NCBI GenBank assembly: GCA_944376795.1
Contig: CALWDW010000053.1
Coordinates: forward strand, 1 to 32,255
Length of the DNA: 32,255 nt
Direction of reading: 5' to 3'
Source of the DNA: an uncultured Christensenellaceae bacterium
GTDB lineage: Bacteria > Bacillota > Clostridia > Christensenellales > UMGS416
Shown here piece by piece: positions 7,819 to 16,425 of the stretch. The translations under genes were made by a program, and so were the position numbers. Each line of letters begins with the position of its first letter. Within the stretch, counting starts at the first letter, position 1. The notes beneath the pieces were generated by a model that made no database searches, was not told where the DNA came from, and was given only the letters and a program-made list of their open reading frames with translations.

Positions 7819-7857
7819 ATAGCCATGCGAATTCCGCAGAGGAAAGGAGGAACCGCC

Positions 7858-9042
7858 ATGGTTTCCAAAAATATAGCCAAGAGCCTGGCCAACGGCTCCT
7901 GGATCCGCAAAATGTTTGAAGAGGGTGACCGTCTCCGGGCCATCTACGGCGACGAGAACGTATACGACTTCTCCCTGGGGAATCCCGACGGCGAGCCCCC
8001 TCAGTCGGTGCTGGACTCCCTGCAGCGTCTGGCGGTGGAGCCCAATGTCCACAAGTACATGGCCAACGCCGGGTTCCTGGACGTGCGGGCCAAGCTGGCC
8101 GACTACGAGGGAAAGCGCGCCGGCATAGAGGGACTGACGGCAGCCCATGTCGTGATGTCCGTAGGCGCGGCCGGCGGCCTAAACGCCGCCCTGAAGGCCC
8201 TGCTGGATCCGGGGGATGAGGTGATGGTGCTGGCTCCCTTCTTTGTAGAATATCTCTCCTACATTGGGAACCACGGCGGCGTACCCGTCCAGGTTTCGAC
8301 CCAGCCCGGGACCTTCCAGCCCGATCCCGAGGCCATTGCCCGGGCCATCACCCCCCGCACCCGAGCCATGATCATCAACAACCCCAACAATCCGACCGGC
8401 GCAGTCTATACCCGGGAGATCCTGGAAGAGGTCGCGCGGACGCTGACCCGGCGGGAGAAGGAGCTGGGACTGGAATCCCCCATCATGGTCATCAGCGACG
8501 AGCCTTATGCCAAGCTGGTATACGATGGCGCTGTGGCCGAGCCCATGCTCTCCATCTTTGACAACTGCATGGTCATCAACTCCTTCAGCAAATCCCTCGC
8601 CCTGCCCGGAGAGCGCATTGGATACATTGTGGTCAATCCCAAGACCCAGGAAGCCGGGCTGCTCTGCTCTGCTCTGGCCTACACCACCCGCGTGCTAGGC
8701 TATGTCAACGCGCCGGGGCTGCTGCAGAAGGCCATTGCCGAAAACCTGGACGCCAAAGTGGACGTAGACGAGTACCGACGCCGCCGGGATGCCCTGGAGG
8801 CCGTACTCACCGAGGCAGGGTTCCAGTACGTCAAGCCGGAGGGAGCCTTCTACATCTTTGGCAAGTCGCCCATCCCGGACGATGTAGCCTTCTGCCAGGC
8901 TGCCGCGGAGAAGCGGATCCTCCTGGTGCCGGGCACGGGCTTCGGAGGGCCGGGGTACTTCCGGGCCGCCTACTGCGTCAGCTACGAAACCATCCTCCGC
9001 TCCCGGGAGGCCTTCCTGGAGCTGGGGGCCATGTACCGGTAA
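7858..9042 (+). CDS. PLP-dependent class I/II aminotransferase (aspartate aminotransferase-like)
   Basis: A fold-type I aminotransferase of 394 residues. Visible motifs are NNPNNPTG (174-181), the PLP-contacting SDEPY (213-217) and SFSKSLALPGERIGY, whose K245 should form the Schiff base. The start ATG at 7858 has AAAGGAGG upstream; an in-frame ATG at 7825 has no such site. The substrate cannot be assigned from sequence. It is divergent from parAB and followed by a terminator, so it is probably a single-gene unit. The nearby his operon lacks hisC, but this protein looks like the general aspartate aminotransferase-like class rather than HisC, so I do not link them. Confidence 0.88.
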   Translation: MVSKNIAKSLANGSWIRKMFEEGDRLRAIYGDENVYDFSLGNPDGEPPQSVLDSLQRLAVEPNVHKYMANAGFLDVRAKLADYEGKRAGIEGLTAAHVVMSVGAAGGLNAALKALLDPGDEVMVLAPFFVEYLSYIGNHGGVPVQVSTQPGTFQPDPEAIARAITPRTRAMIINNPNNPTGAVYTREILEEVARTLTRREKELGLESPIMVISDEPYAKLVYDGAVAEPMLSIFDNCMVINSFSKSLALPGERIGYIVVNPKTQEAGLLCSALAYTTRVLGYVNAPGLLQKAIAENLDAKVDVDEYRRRRDALEAVLTEAGFQYVKPEGAFYIFGKSPIPDDVAFCQAAAEKRILLVPGTGFGGPGYFRAAYCVSYETILRSREAFLELGAMYR

Positions 9043-9068
9043 CCACAGCCAAAGGTCAAAACATAGGT

Positions 9069-9118
9069 GCATGGGGAGGAGAGATGCGAGCTTCCTCCCT
9101 ATGCGCTTTTTGGTTTTT
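9069..9118 (+). terminator. Intrinsic terminator after the aminotransferase gene
   Basis: GCATGGGGAGGA (9069-9080) pairs with TCCTCCCTATGC (9093-9104), with one G-T pair, and is followed by GCTTTTTGGTTTTT. The rest of the 284-nt gap to 9326 is AT-richer and holds only a promoter for the next gene. Confidence 0.75.
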
Positions 9119-9280
9119 GGGGCGAGCTTCCAGGGAGAAAGCCAGTCAGATTCCACCATCAGGAACGGAAAAAAGCCGAAAAAACAAAAAAAACGGTACT
9201 CAGGCATCCGTCTTCGCCGTGATCCCCCCGGAAACGACAATCTTACACATTCTTTGCGTCTTTTCTTTTGGGGGCAGTCG

Positions 9281-9289
9281 TGATATGAT
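9281..9289 (+). promoter_or_regulatory. Extended -10 promoter of the nucleoside hydrolase cluster
   Basis: TGATATGAT is an extended -10 element (TG-N-TATGAT, with TATGAT at 9284-9289). The -35 at 17 nt (TTTTCT, 9261-9266) is weak. The predicted transcript starts about 30 nt before the ATG at 9327. Confidence 0.5.
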
Positions 9290-9326
9290 AGAAATAGATA
9301 AAAAGCTGCGGGAGGATCCGGCGGGC

Positions 9327-10193
9327 ATGACGAAAATCATACTGGATACGGACATTGGGGCCGATTGTGACGATGTGGGGGCGCTGATGCTCCTGCACAG
9401 CCTCTGCGGGAAGGGTGAGGCGGAATTCCTGGCCGCCACCCACTGCACCTCCCGGGCATCCGGACTGGGAGCGCTCTCGGCAGTCAACATAGCCTGCGGA
9501 CGGGAGGTTCCCCTGGGATCGTATCCCCGTCCTGGTATGCAGGATGACGGCACCGTCGACCGGTATGCCGCCCAGCTGGCAGCCGAATTTCCCACCCGCT
9601 ACCCTGTAGGGGTCCCGCAGCCCGATGCCGCCCAAGTCACGTCCCAGGCCCTGGAGGAACAGCCCGATGCCTCGGTCACCCTCTGCGCCATCGGTCCTAT
9701 GACCAACCTGGCCTACTACCTGGAGGATGCCAGCCTCACGGACCTGATCGCCCGAAAGGTACGCCGGCTTGTGGCCATGGCCGGCTGCTTCACCCCGGGC
9801 GGCGCACCGGAGTGGAATGTTGCCAGCGATATCCCTGCCGCCGTACGGGTGGCCGACGCCTGGCCGACGCCCATCGTTTGGGTCCCCTTCGAGGTAGGGG
9901 AGCCGGTGCAGACCGGCGCGCCCCTGGCCCGGCGGAAGGATCATCCCGCCCCCCGCGCCTATGCGCTGTTCCATGGGGGGACATTCCATCAGCGGTCCAG
10001 TTGGGATCCCATAGCCGTGCACATCGCCGTGCGAGGGAATCAGCCCTGGTGGAGCCTCTCCGCACCTGGCCGGGTAACCGTAGACCCGGATGGCAGCACC
10101 CGTTTCAGCCCCGAGGAGGGCGGACCCCACCGCTATGCCATCGCCCGGGGAGAGGCCATGAAAGTCGCCCAAGATCTCAATCGCCTGCTATAG
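9327..10193 (+). CDS. Inosine-uridine-preferring nucleoside hydrolase family protein
   Basis: A 288-residue member of the IUNH superfamily, which hydrolyses the N-glycosidic bond of nucleosides with a bound Ca ion. The N-terminal DTDIGADCDD (7-16) is the characteristic aspartate cluster, slightly different from the usual DTDPGxDD. ALCAIGPMTNLA and GGAPEWNVASDIPAAV are the middle and late metal and ribose-binding regions. The nucleoside specificity cannot be told. I chose the ATG at 9327, with GGAGG 11 nt upstream. An in-frame ATG at 9285 lies inside the predicted -10 element. It is followed 22 nt later by ybaK. Confidence 0.85.
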   Translation: MTKIILDTDIGADCDDVGALMLLHSLCGKGEAEFLAATHCTSRASGLGALSAVNIACGREVPLGSYPRPGMQDDGTVDRYAAQLAAEFPTRYPVGVPQPDAAQVTSQALEEQPDASVTLCAIGPMTNLAYYLEDASLTDLIARKVRRLVAMAGCFTPGGAPEWNVASDIPAAVRVADAWPTPIVWVPFEVGEPVQTGAPLARRKDHPAPRAYALFHGGTFHQRSSWDPIAVHIAVRGNQPWWSLSAPGRVTVDPDGSTRFSPEEGGPHRYAIARGEAMKVAQDLNRLL

Positions 10194-10215
10194 GCGCGAA
10201 AGGAAGCATCTGTTT

Positions 10216-10698
10216 ATGCCCAAGGCCGTCAAAACCAACGTAACCCGCTTGCTCCAGGCACAGGGAGTCGCCCATGCCATCCACACCTATGACACCGGAG
10301 ATGGCGCCATTGACGGGGTCTCCGTAGCCCAGAAGGTGGGGGCCGACCCGGCCCGGGTTTTCAAGACCTTAGTGGCGGTAGGACACAGCGGCGGTCACTA
10401 CGTCTTCGTCATCCCCGTGGCGGCCACCCTGGATCTGAAGCGTGCCGCCGCGGCCGCAAAAGAAAAAAATATGCACATGCTCCCCCAGAAAGAGCTGCTT
10501 CCTCTTACTGGATATATTCACGGCGGCTGCTCCCCCATCGGAATGAAGAAACCCTTCCCCACCTTCTTGGATACGACGGCCGAGACGCTGGACGAGCTCT
10601 ACGTCAGTGCTGGTAAGGTGGGCGTGCAAGTATCCCTCCAAGTCCCCGCGCTGCAGCGGCTTACAGGGGCGGTCTTTGCGCCCTTGACCGAAGAATAG
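10216..10698 (+). CDS. ybaK: YbaK/EbsC-type aminoacyl-tRNA deacylase (Cys-tRNA(Pro) deacylase)
   Basis: YbaK hydrolyses Cys-tRNA(Pro) made in error by prolyl-tRNA synthetase, and acts in trans in the cytoplasm. The 160-residue protein is the usual length. It shows the family pattern KTNVTRLLQAQGV, RVFKTLVAVG, FVIPVAATLDLKRAA, LLPLTGYIHGGCSPIGMKK and a closing GAVFAPLTE. AAAGGA precedes the ATG. It is co-oriented with the nucleoside hydrolase before it, and the stop codon overlaps the ribosome binding site of the next gene. Confidence 0.9.
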   Translation: MPKAVKTNVTRLLQAQGVAHAIHTYDTGDGAIDGVSVAQKVGADPARVFKTLVAVGHSGGHYVFVIPVAATLDLKRAAAAAKEKNMHMLPQKELLPLTGYIHGGCSPIGMKKPFPTFLDTTAETLDELYVSAGKVGVQVSLQVPALQRLTGAVFAPLTEE

Positions 10699-10707
10699 GA
10701 GGCAATG

Positions 10708-11184
10708 ATGGCAAAGGTACTTTTGCTCTGTGGGAAGATTGGCTGCGGCAGCGATGCGCTGGCCAAGCGCCTGGCGTCCAGCGGAAAATGGATTGCATTG
10801 ACCTGTGATGAATTGGAGCAGAATCAGTATGACGATTTGCTGGGAAATGCCGCGGGAGTGGCGGCAGCCCAGGATAAAAGCAATTTGTGTCACCACGCTC
10901 TGGAAATAGCTAGGGCAGGGGCCAATGTGGTGATGGATATGTTCCTGCCCACTCCCGGAATACGCAGCGGCTTTCTGGCCTTTTTCCGTGATCACGGGGT
11001 AGAGGCCGATTTGTTGTACCTCCCATGCCGAGAGGATGCGCCCCAGGCTTATCTCCTGGCCCGGAAACGCCTGGCCGCCGAAACGCGCAATCCCGTCTAT
11101 GCCGTGGACTGGAATACACTGACCCGGATCAACCGCTCCTTTCAGGTGCCGGGAGAAGAGGAGGACTGCCTGCGCTTTGGCTAA
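10708..11184 (+). CDS. P-loop NTPase/kinase-like protein with a degenerate Walker A motif
   Basis: A 158-residue protein resembling the small AAA/zeta-like kinases of Clostridia. MAKVLLLCGKIGCGSDALAKRL has the beta-strand and loop of a P-loop, but the residues at 15-16, where GxxxxGK[ST] requires Lys and Ser/Thr, are Ser and Asp. A later CDEL, NVVMDMFLP and the arginine-containing LLARKRLAAETRNP fit the kinase fold. Either it no longer binds ATP in the usual way or it uses another lysine, such as K10. AGGAGG at 10697-10702 is 5 nt from the ATG at 10708 and only 2 nt from the ATG at 10705, so the second start is preferred. Function unknown. Confidence 0.75.
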   Translation: MAKVLLLCGKIGCGSDALAKRLASSGKWIALTCDELEQNQYDDLLGNAAGVAAAQDKSNLCHHALEIARAGANVVMDMFLPTPGIRSGFLAFFRDHGVEADLLYLPCREDAPQAYLLARKRLAAETRNPVYAVDWNTLTRINRSFQVPGEEEDCLRFG

Positions 11185-11220
11185 TTCTCTCCCCCGCAAA
11201 GACAGCCGTGCTTTCGTGTC

Positions 11221-11267
11221 CCCTTGGGGGAGGGGGCCTTTTGCAAAAGGGCCCCCTCCCCCAAGGG
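11221..11267. repeat. TTTTGCAAAA-centred palindrome, long GC type
   Basis: A near-perfect 47-nt inverted repeat with arms CCCTTGGGGGAGGGGGCC and GGGCCCCCTCCCCCAAGGG around TTTTGCAAAA; one extra G is bulged. It lies between the convergent P-loop protein gene and the rhamnosidase gene. No T-tract follows, so it is not a standard intrinsic terminator. Immediately after it, 11272-11286 (GGATTCCGAGGAGGC) repeats a module also found at 19400-19414 and, inverted, near 27071-27090. Confidence 0.9.
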
Positions 11268-11296
11268 ACGAGGATTCCGAGGAGGCAGGGATTTGG

Positions 11297-11336
11297 CGGG
11301 GGAGGGAATCCTTTTGCAAAAGGTTTCCCTCCCCCG
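11297..11336. repeat. TTTTGCAAAA-centred palindrome, GGGAAACC type
   Basis: A 40-nt inverted repeat, CGGGGGAGGGAATCC before the TTTTGCAAAA core and GGTTTCCCTCCCCCG after it, with one mismatch. It is the second palindrome of the same convergent gap, 28 nt before the rhamnosidase stop codon. Confidence 0.9.
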
Positions 11337-11363
11337 GAAGACAGAAGCCCTCCAACCACTCCC

Positions 11364-14030
11364 CTAGTAGGTAAAGCAATAGGTCCCCGAACCCAAATCC
11401 ACCCGGATCTGGGCCATTTCATTGTGCAGGGGTGTAACCACCATCTCCTGCCGGGCAATGGCGGGCTTTCCGCTCTCCATGAGCATATGGGCGGAAGGGC
11501 AGTTGTCCAGCAGCAGCGTCGCCGTGGCGCCGGCAGGCACCACAACCTCCACCTGCATCAGGCCGCCCTCCGTGGACCAGCCGCAGGTATATTCTCCCGC
11601 CACCGCGTTGTACCTCGCCCGCGCCCAGGTGAATCCCGGCGTGCAGCGGGGATGCAGTACAGCGTGCCGGTAACCCGGCGCATCGGGATCCACGTCCAGG
11701 CCGGCCACCTCCTGCACCAACCAGTCGCAGATGGAGCCATAGGCATAGTGATTAAAGGAGTTCATTCCGGCATCCTGGAAACCGCCGTCGGGCTTGATGC
11801 CGTCCCAACGTTCCCAGATGGTGGTAGCGCCCTGACGCACAGGGTAAAGCCAGCTGGGATAATCCTCCTGCAGGAAGACGCGGGCGGCGATGTCATGGCA
11901 GCCCATCTGGGAAAGGACGTGGCACAGGTATGGGGTCCCCACAAAGCCGGTGGCCAGGTGGTAATCCTTCTTCTCGATCAGCGCCACCAGGTCCCGAAGA
12001 AGGCGGGGCCGCTGCTTGCGCTTCACCAGGCCGAACATCAGGGCCAGCACGTGGGCGGTCTGGGTGGGGACGGCCAGCCGGCCGTTGGGGGTGAGGTACT
12101 CTTTGCGGAAAGCCTTGCGCACCTTCTTGGCCACCTTGGCGTAGTGATCGGCATCCTCCGTGCGTCCCAACACCTTTGCCGCCTGGGAAACCAGCTCGGC
12201 CGAGTGGGCAAACATGGCCTGGGCCACCAGGTAGCAGTCGGTGCTGCCGGTGCTGGCATTATTCTGAACGTCTAAAGACAGCCAGTCGCCAAAGTGGAAG
12301 CCTTCGTCCCAGCGGTAGGGATCGGCGCCGGTAGCGAGGATGTGGTCAACCCAAGCCCGCATGCTGGGATACTGGGTCTCCAGCAGCCGGGTATCACCGT
12401 AGCATAGGTACATGGTCCAGGGGCATATCACCGCCGCGTCCCCCCAGGCCGCAGAGCCCACGGTCTCTCCCAGGACATTGGGAATCACATAGGGGACATC
12501 CCCTTCTTCGCTCTGATCCAGGGCCAGGTCGGCCAGCCACTTGGTAAAAAAGGGATCCACCTGCATGTTGAAGGCGGCGGTCCGGGCAAACACCTGGGCG
12601 TCTCCCGTCCAGCCCAGACGCTCATCCCGCTGGGGGCAGTCGGTGGGGACGTCCACAAAGTTTCCCTTCTGGCCCCAGAGGGTGTTGAGGAAGAGGCGGT
12701 TCACCAGAGGATGGGAGCAGGTAAAGTCTCCGGTGCGCTCCATGGCGGCATAGACTACCTCTCCGGTAAAGTTCTCCTTAGCCGGGGCGCTGCCCTGGGG
12801 CCAGGCCTCCACGTGGATGTACCGGAAGCCAAAGTAGGTAAAGGACGGGGCGTAGCTCTCCTCCCCCTCTCCCCGGAGGGTGTAGCAGAGGGTGGTCTGG
12901 GCCTTCCGTAGGTTCTCGGTATAAACATTGCCCTCCTGATCCAACACCTCAAAGAAACGGAGGCGCACCACCTCCCCGGCCTGCCCGCAAACCCGCAGGC
13001 GCACCCAGCCCACCATATTCTGCCCCATATCCACCACGGTTTCCCCCTTGGGGGTGTGCAGGATGGCGGCGGGTTCCAGGGTCTCCATGACCCGGGCGCT
13101 GTCGCACTGGGCGCCGGTCAGCACGGCGCTGGTCTGGGGGCCGGCGATCGCCGGCCTCCACGTCAGGGCGCCGTCTCCGGGCATGCACCAGGCGGGATCA
13201 TATTGGCGGGCATCATAGTGCTCGCCCATATAGAGGTGGGCATAGGTCACCGGCGAAGGGGCCCATTCCCACTGCCGGTCGGTGGAAATCACTTCCTCCC
13301 GGCCGTCCTCGTAGCGGATATGCAGCTCGGCCAAGAAGCCGGGGCGCACGGCCTGGGGCATGACCTTGCCGTCGTTGAACTCGGTTTCTCCCCAGCCTTC
13401 GAAGAAATCATAGCGGCTGAAGCCTTTGCCCAGGGCGGCGCCCAACCGGTTTTCCCCGGGGCGGAGGAGCGCGGTTACATCATAGCTTTGGTAGGGAATC
13501 CGCTTGGCGTCCACCGTCCAGCCGGGGGCAAAATAGCTCTCCCCCACCCGGCTGCCGTTGAGATAAGGCACATACCAGCCCTGAGCGCTGGCCACAAGGA
13601 TGGCGGAAGCCACCGGGCTGCCGAGGGTAAATCCCCGGCGCACCAGCACTCCGGCCCAGGGAGAAACGGATTCCTCGGCAGAGATCCATGCTCCCTGCCA
13701 AGGCTGGCCCAGCTTTCCGGTGGAGAATGCAGCCCAATCGCTGACAGCCTCCTCCTGGGAGGGGGCCACCCGCACGGATACCCGCCACCGGTACGCGGTC
13801 AGCGGCTCCAGCGCGGGGCCGGCATACACCGCGGACAATTGGGAGGAAAGGATATAACCCGTATCCCAGACAGGCCGTCCCGAGGCGGTCTCCACCCAGA
13901 CCCGGCAGGTCTGTTGGGTGACGTTCCGGGCGGATCCGGCATCCAGTTTCCAGAAAAACCGAGGCTGCGCCACATCCATGCCCTGGGGGCAGATCCGGTA
14001 CTCGGTACGCAGCGTATGAATCTTAATCAT
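11364..14030 (-). CDS. Alpha-L-rhamnosidase, glycoside hydrolase family 78
   Basis: An 888-residue GH78 enzyme that would release terminal alpha-L-rhamnose by an inverting mechanism. An N-terminal Ig-like part covers about 1-105, the rhamnosidase N domain and beta-sandwich follow (GWYVPYLNGSRVGESYFAPGW, 151-171), then the (alpha/alpha)6 barrel from about 435 and a C-terminal beta domain. DCPQRDERLGWTGD (464-477) contains the likely general acid E470, and WERWDG (739-744) the likely base E740. There is no signal peptide, so the enzyme is probably cytoplasmic and acts on imported oligosaccharides. The ATG has GGAGG 7 nt upstream and overlaps the DUF1836 gene by 8 nt. Confidence 0.95.
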   Translation of the reverse strand: MIKIHTLRTEYRICPQGMDVAQPRFFWKLDAGSARNVTQQTCRVWVETASGRPVWDTGYILSSQLSAVYAGPALEPLTAYRWRVSVRVAPSQEEAVSDWAAFSTGKLGQPWQGAWISAEESVSPWAGVLVRRGFTLGSPVASAILVASAQGWYVPYLNGSRVGESYFAPGWTVDAKRIPYQSYDVTALLRPGENRLGAALGKGFSRYDFFEGWGETEFNDGKVMPQAVRPGFLAELHIRYEDGREEVISTDRQWEWAPSPVTYAHLYMGEHYDARQYDPAWCMPGDGALTWRPAIAGPQTSAVLTGAQCDSARVMETLEPAAILHTPKGETVVDMGQNMVGWVRLRVCGQAGEVVRLRFFEVLDQEGNVYTENLRKAQTTLCYTLRGEGEESYAPSFTYFGFRYIHVEAWPQGSAPAKENFTGEVVYAAMERTGDFTCSHPLVNRLFLNTLWGQKGNFVDVPTDCPQRDERLGWTGDAQVFARTAAFNMQVDPFFTKWLADLALDQSEEGDVPYVIPNVLGETVGSAAWGDAAVICPWTMYLCYGDTRLLETQYPSMRAWVDHILATGADPYRWDEGFHFGDWLSLDVQNNASTGSTDCYLVAQAMFAHSAELVSQAAKVLGRTEDADHYAKVAKKVRKAFRKEYLTPNGRLAVPTQTAHVLALMFGLVKRKQRPRLLRDLVALIEKKDYHLATGFVGTPYLCHVLSQMGCHDIAARVFLQEDYPSWLYPVRQGATTIWERWDGIKPDGGFQDAGMNSFNHYAYGSICDWLVQEVAGLDVDPDAPGYRHAVLHPRCTPGFTWARARYNAVAGEYTCGWSTEGGLMQVEVVVPAGATATLLLDNCPSAHMLMESGKPAIARQEMVVTPLHNEMAQIRVDLGSGTYCFTY

Positions 14031-14628
14031 GTGTATCCTCCTTCCGGGCGTCGGACCCGGATTCGATATCTCCCTCGCGGATCCCCGCCAGCAGGCGCTG
14101 GCAGATCATCTGATCCACCGTGGCCTCCAGGGACATCAGCGAAATAAACAGCATCAGTGTGGGCCAAAATCCGGTAATCCCATGCTTGCGCACATGGGCC
14201 TCCACCCGGTCCAGACGCCGCATGACGCTCTGGACATAATAGCCCCGGTAGTCGTCAATGAGGGCGGTAAAGCTTTCATACATGGGGCCGATCTGCCCCT
14301 CTTCCTGGGGAATGGAGAAAAAGGCGCCGATATCCTGGATGGAGAGGATCTGCTTAAACAAGTAAATATAATTCAGCCGATAGATATGCTCCCGGCCATA
14401 CTTCTTTTTCACCGGACGGGGCAAAATTCCCGCCTTTGTATAATTGTTGATCATGGTCTTAGTGAGGGCTTTATCGCAGCGATAGCGGCCGATGGCGCGG
14501 GTCTGCTCCTCCAGGAAGGCAATCACCTGCTCCATATACAGCGGAATATGCGGCGGTGCACCGGCCTCCATCAGCGGCAGAGCCGCAATCTCCTCCACCT
14601 CGCTGCGGATCCTTTGGCGATAATCCAT
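14023..14628 (-). CDS. DUF1836 domain protein, putative MerR-like transcriptional regulator
   Basis: A 201-residue protein with a DUF1836-type helix-turn-helix region, seen in KALTKTMINNYTKAGILPRPVKKKYGREHIYRLNYIYLFKQILSI. This matches the MerR-like pattern of a DNA-binding helix followed by a wing, and a C-terminal hydrophobic stretch (TGFWPTLMLFISLMSLE) follows. I chose the ATG at 14628, with AGGAGG 5 nt upstream. The in-frame ATG at 14649 is almost at the predicted transcription start. The last 8 nt overlap the rhamnosidase start, so the regulator and the GH78 enzyme form one coupled operon. That it controls this operon is inferred. Confidence 0.8.
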   Translation of the reverse strand: MDYRQRIRSEVEEIAALPLMEAGAPPHIPLYMEQVIAFLEEQTRAIGRYRCDKALTKTMINNYTKAGILPRPVKKKYGREHIYRLNYIYLFKQILSIQDIGAFFSIPQEEGQIGPMYESFTALIDDYRGYYVQSVMRRLDRVEAHVRKHGITGFWPTLMLFISLMSLEATVDQMICQRLLAGIREGDIESGSDARKEDTHD

Positions 14629-14657
14629 ATGCTCCTCCTCATCCGTCATGCCCCTTT

Positions 14658-14686
14658 ATTATACCCAATGCGCCGCCATAGGGCAA
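14658..14686 (-). promoter_or_regulatory. Promoter of the DUF1836-rhamnosidase operon
   Basis: On the minus strand TTGCCC (14681-14686), a 17-nt spacer and a perfect TATAAT (14658-14663). Transcription should start near 14651, which supports the ATG at 14628 as the start of the DUF1836 gene. Confidence 0.75.
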
Positions 14687-14723
14687 GGGCTGGAACCTAA
14701 CGCGCCGCCGCCACTGGGCAAAA

Positions 14724-14749
14724 AGATAGGGCGCCAGGAAGAAGGCGCT
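14724..14749 (-). terminator. Possible terminator of the beta-helix gene
   Basis: On the minus strand AGCGCC (14744-14749) pairs with GGCGCC (14730-14735), mostly by GC pairs, and is followed by CTATCTTTTT. The stem is short and the T-tract imperfect, so this is a weak call. Confidence 0.35.
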
Positions 14750-14841
14750 CTGCCGCCGCTGGCGGAGCTGCTCCTTCCCAACGCCCCATTGGGTTCATGG
14801 CTGGCGGGTGCGTCCCGCCCTAGGCCGAACCTGGAATCAGC

Positions 14842-16272
14842 CTATGCCTTGGGCCAGCCCATCAGATCCAGGAAGGCGTCCAGGGTCTCCAGGCCGGGCT
14901 TGGCGCGGCCGTTCTCGTCCAGCACCACCGCCTCGATCTCCTCCAGGGAGGGAGAAGCCACCGGCTTTCCGGCATCCTGGGGGGGATTGGGATGATTGCC
15001 CAGGTAGGCATTATTGGTATAGCGGATCACGGGATCGTCCGGATCCTCCACCACGGCGCAGGAGCCGTCCGGATAGCGCTCCCCGGCCCGGCCATAGCGC
15101 ATCACGCCCCGGGCGGCAAAGATATTCCGGGAGACCAGCACCGACTGGGGATAGTTCTCCTCGCCAAAGCCGGCAGTGCACAAAATGGCAGGCACGTCCA
15201 TACCCTCTCCCACGTAGAGGCAGTTCTCTTCGATGCGGGTGCCGATGATCTCCCCGCAGAGCTCAAAGGTGCGGCACTTGTCGTTGACCGACAGGCAGCG
15301 GTGGATCCGGGAGCTGACGCAGCCGATATTATTGGGGGAAGCGTGCTCTCCGGTGCAGCGGGGCGTGCAGACCAGCATGAAGCCGCCGTCATTGTCGTGG
15401 GAATAATTGTATTCGTGCACGGTGCCCGCGCAGTTAAAGTCACAGTCATATCCTTGGCCGTCCCGCATACCATGGTAATAGGCGGCCTCGTTGTAACGGA
15501 TCACCGTATTGTCCGAGCCCCAGGGCCAGATGCCGGCGCAGCACTTGTCGTCCCGCACCCGGCCGCCCAGCAGCCGGTTCCTCTCAATGATGCAGCCGTC
15601 GGTGCCGATATTGAGGATGCCGTCGCCGCCAATGTCCTCCAGGTAGTTGCCATAGATCACCACCTCCAGGCAGGGGAACCACTGGGTCCGCAGATGGAAC
15701 CCGGTGCCAAAGATTCCTACCCGGTCACAGGTCACAATGCGGTTATTCCGGATGGCCAGGCCAATGTACCGGGAGAGCGTCTGCTTGCCCTCGGCCCGCC
15801 AGGCGATGCCGCCGTTGGTTTCGCCGTCCGCCTTGACAATGGAGCCGTTCACGTGGTGAACATAGTTATCCTCAATCACGATGTGCCGGGCGGTGCCGTA
15901 GTCCATCAACCGGGCCAGAATCCCGTAGCGCACCGGATCCCGCTGGGGCCCCTGGTTGGTCACCTCCAGCCCGCGGACCTCCCAGCCCTGGACATTGTAC
16001 AGATCCACGGCGGCCAGGTGGATCCCCGCCGCATGGATGGCCGGACGGGGCCCGGCGCCATAGGACTCCACCACACAGGGACGCTGGGGATCTCCATCCC
16101 CCTGGGGCGCCAGGTGCGCGCCCTCCCATACCGAGCCTGCTGCCAGGCGCAGCCGGTCTCCCGGGACGAAGACCGCCTGATTCACTCTTTCCAGGGACTT
16201 CCAAGCCGTCTGGGGGGACAGGCCGTCTGCGGCATCGCAGCCCCGCATGCTGTCAACATAATATGCCGGCAT
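14842..16272 (-). CDS. Right-handed parallel beta-helix protein, putative polysaccharide-active enzyme
   Basis: A 476-residue protein with the recurring short beta-helix turns of pectate-lyase-like folds, for example HIVIEDNYVHHV, LAIRNNRIVTCDRVGI, VVIYGNYLEDIGGDGIL, CIIERNRLLGG, TVIRYNEAAYYHG and TRIEENCLYVG. The N-terminal MPAYYVDSMRGCDAADGLSPQTAWKSL is typical of such enzymes (a YYVD...DGLSPxTAW opening). No catalytic residues can be assigned. No signal peptide is visible. The ATG has AAGGAGG 6 nt upstream. It is likely related in function to the adjacent rhamnosidase, but it ends upstream of that operon's own promoter and so is a separate unit. Confidence 0.8.
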   Translation of the reverse strand: MPAYYVDSMRGCDAADGLSPQTAWKSLERVNQAVFVPGDRLRLAAGSVWEGAHLAPQGDGDPQRPCVVESYGAGPRPAIHAAGIHLAAVDLYNVQGWEVRGLEVTNQGPQRDPVRYGILARLMDYGTARHIVIEDNYVHHVNGSIVKADGETNGGIAWRAEGKQTLSRYIGLAIRNNRIVTCDRVGIFGTGFHLRTQWFPCLEVVIYGNYLEDIGGDGILNIGTDGCIIERNRLLGGRVRDDKCCAGIWPWGSDNTVIRYNEAAYYHGMRDGQGYDCDFNCAGTVHEYNYSHDNDGGFMLVCTPRCTGEHASPNNIGCVSSRIHRCLSVNDKCRTFELCGEIIGTRIEENCLYVGEGMDVPAILCTAGFGEENYPQSVLVSRNIFAARGVMRYGRAGERYPDGSCAVVEDPDDPVIRYTNNAYLGNHPNPPQDAGKPVASPSLEEIEAVVLDENGRAKPGLETLDAFLDLMGWPKA

Positions 16273-16425
16273 CGTATTCCTCCTTGCCGCGGCGCGGCGT
16301 TTTTATTTTGGGTTTCGCCGCCATTGTACCATGGACAAGCGGGGGGACACCATGGAGAATCCTTGGAAGTATTTTGACCGGTTTGTCCATTCCGGGGCCT
16401 CTGTGCCAGATGATAGAAAGTCCCC

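Noticed and set aside
7638..7857. Chromosome origin oriC
   Set aside because: parS sites are present but I saw no cluster of DnaA boxes (TTATCCACA type), no AT-rich unwinding region and no dnaA gene. The window is origin-proximal at most.
7858..9042. Aminotransferase as the missing HisC
   Set aside because: Motifs fit the general aspartate aminotransferase-like class. It is on the other strand behind its own promoter and terminator, and nothing links it to histidinol phosphate.
11221..11267. G-quadruplex
   Set aside because: Each arm has only two G5 runs, and the sequence is much better explained by a perfect-arm hairpin with its C-rich partner.
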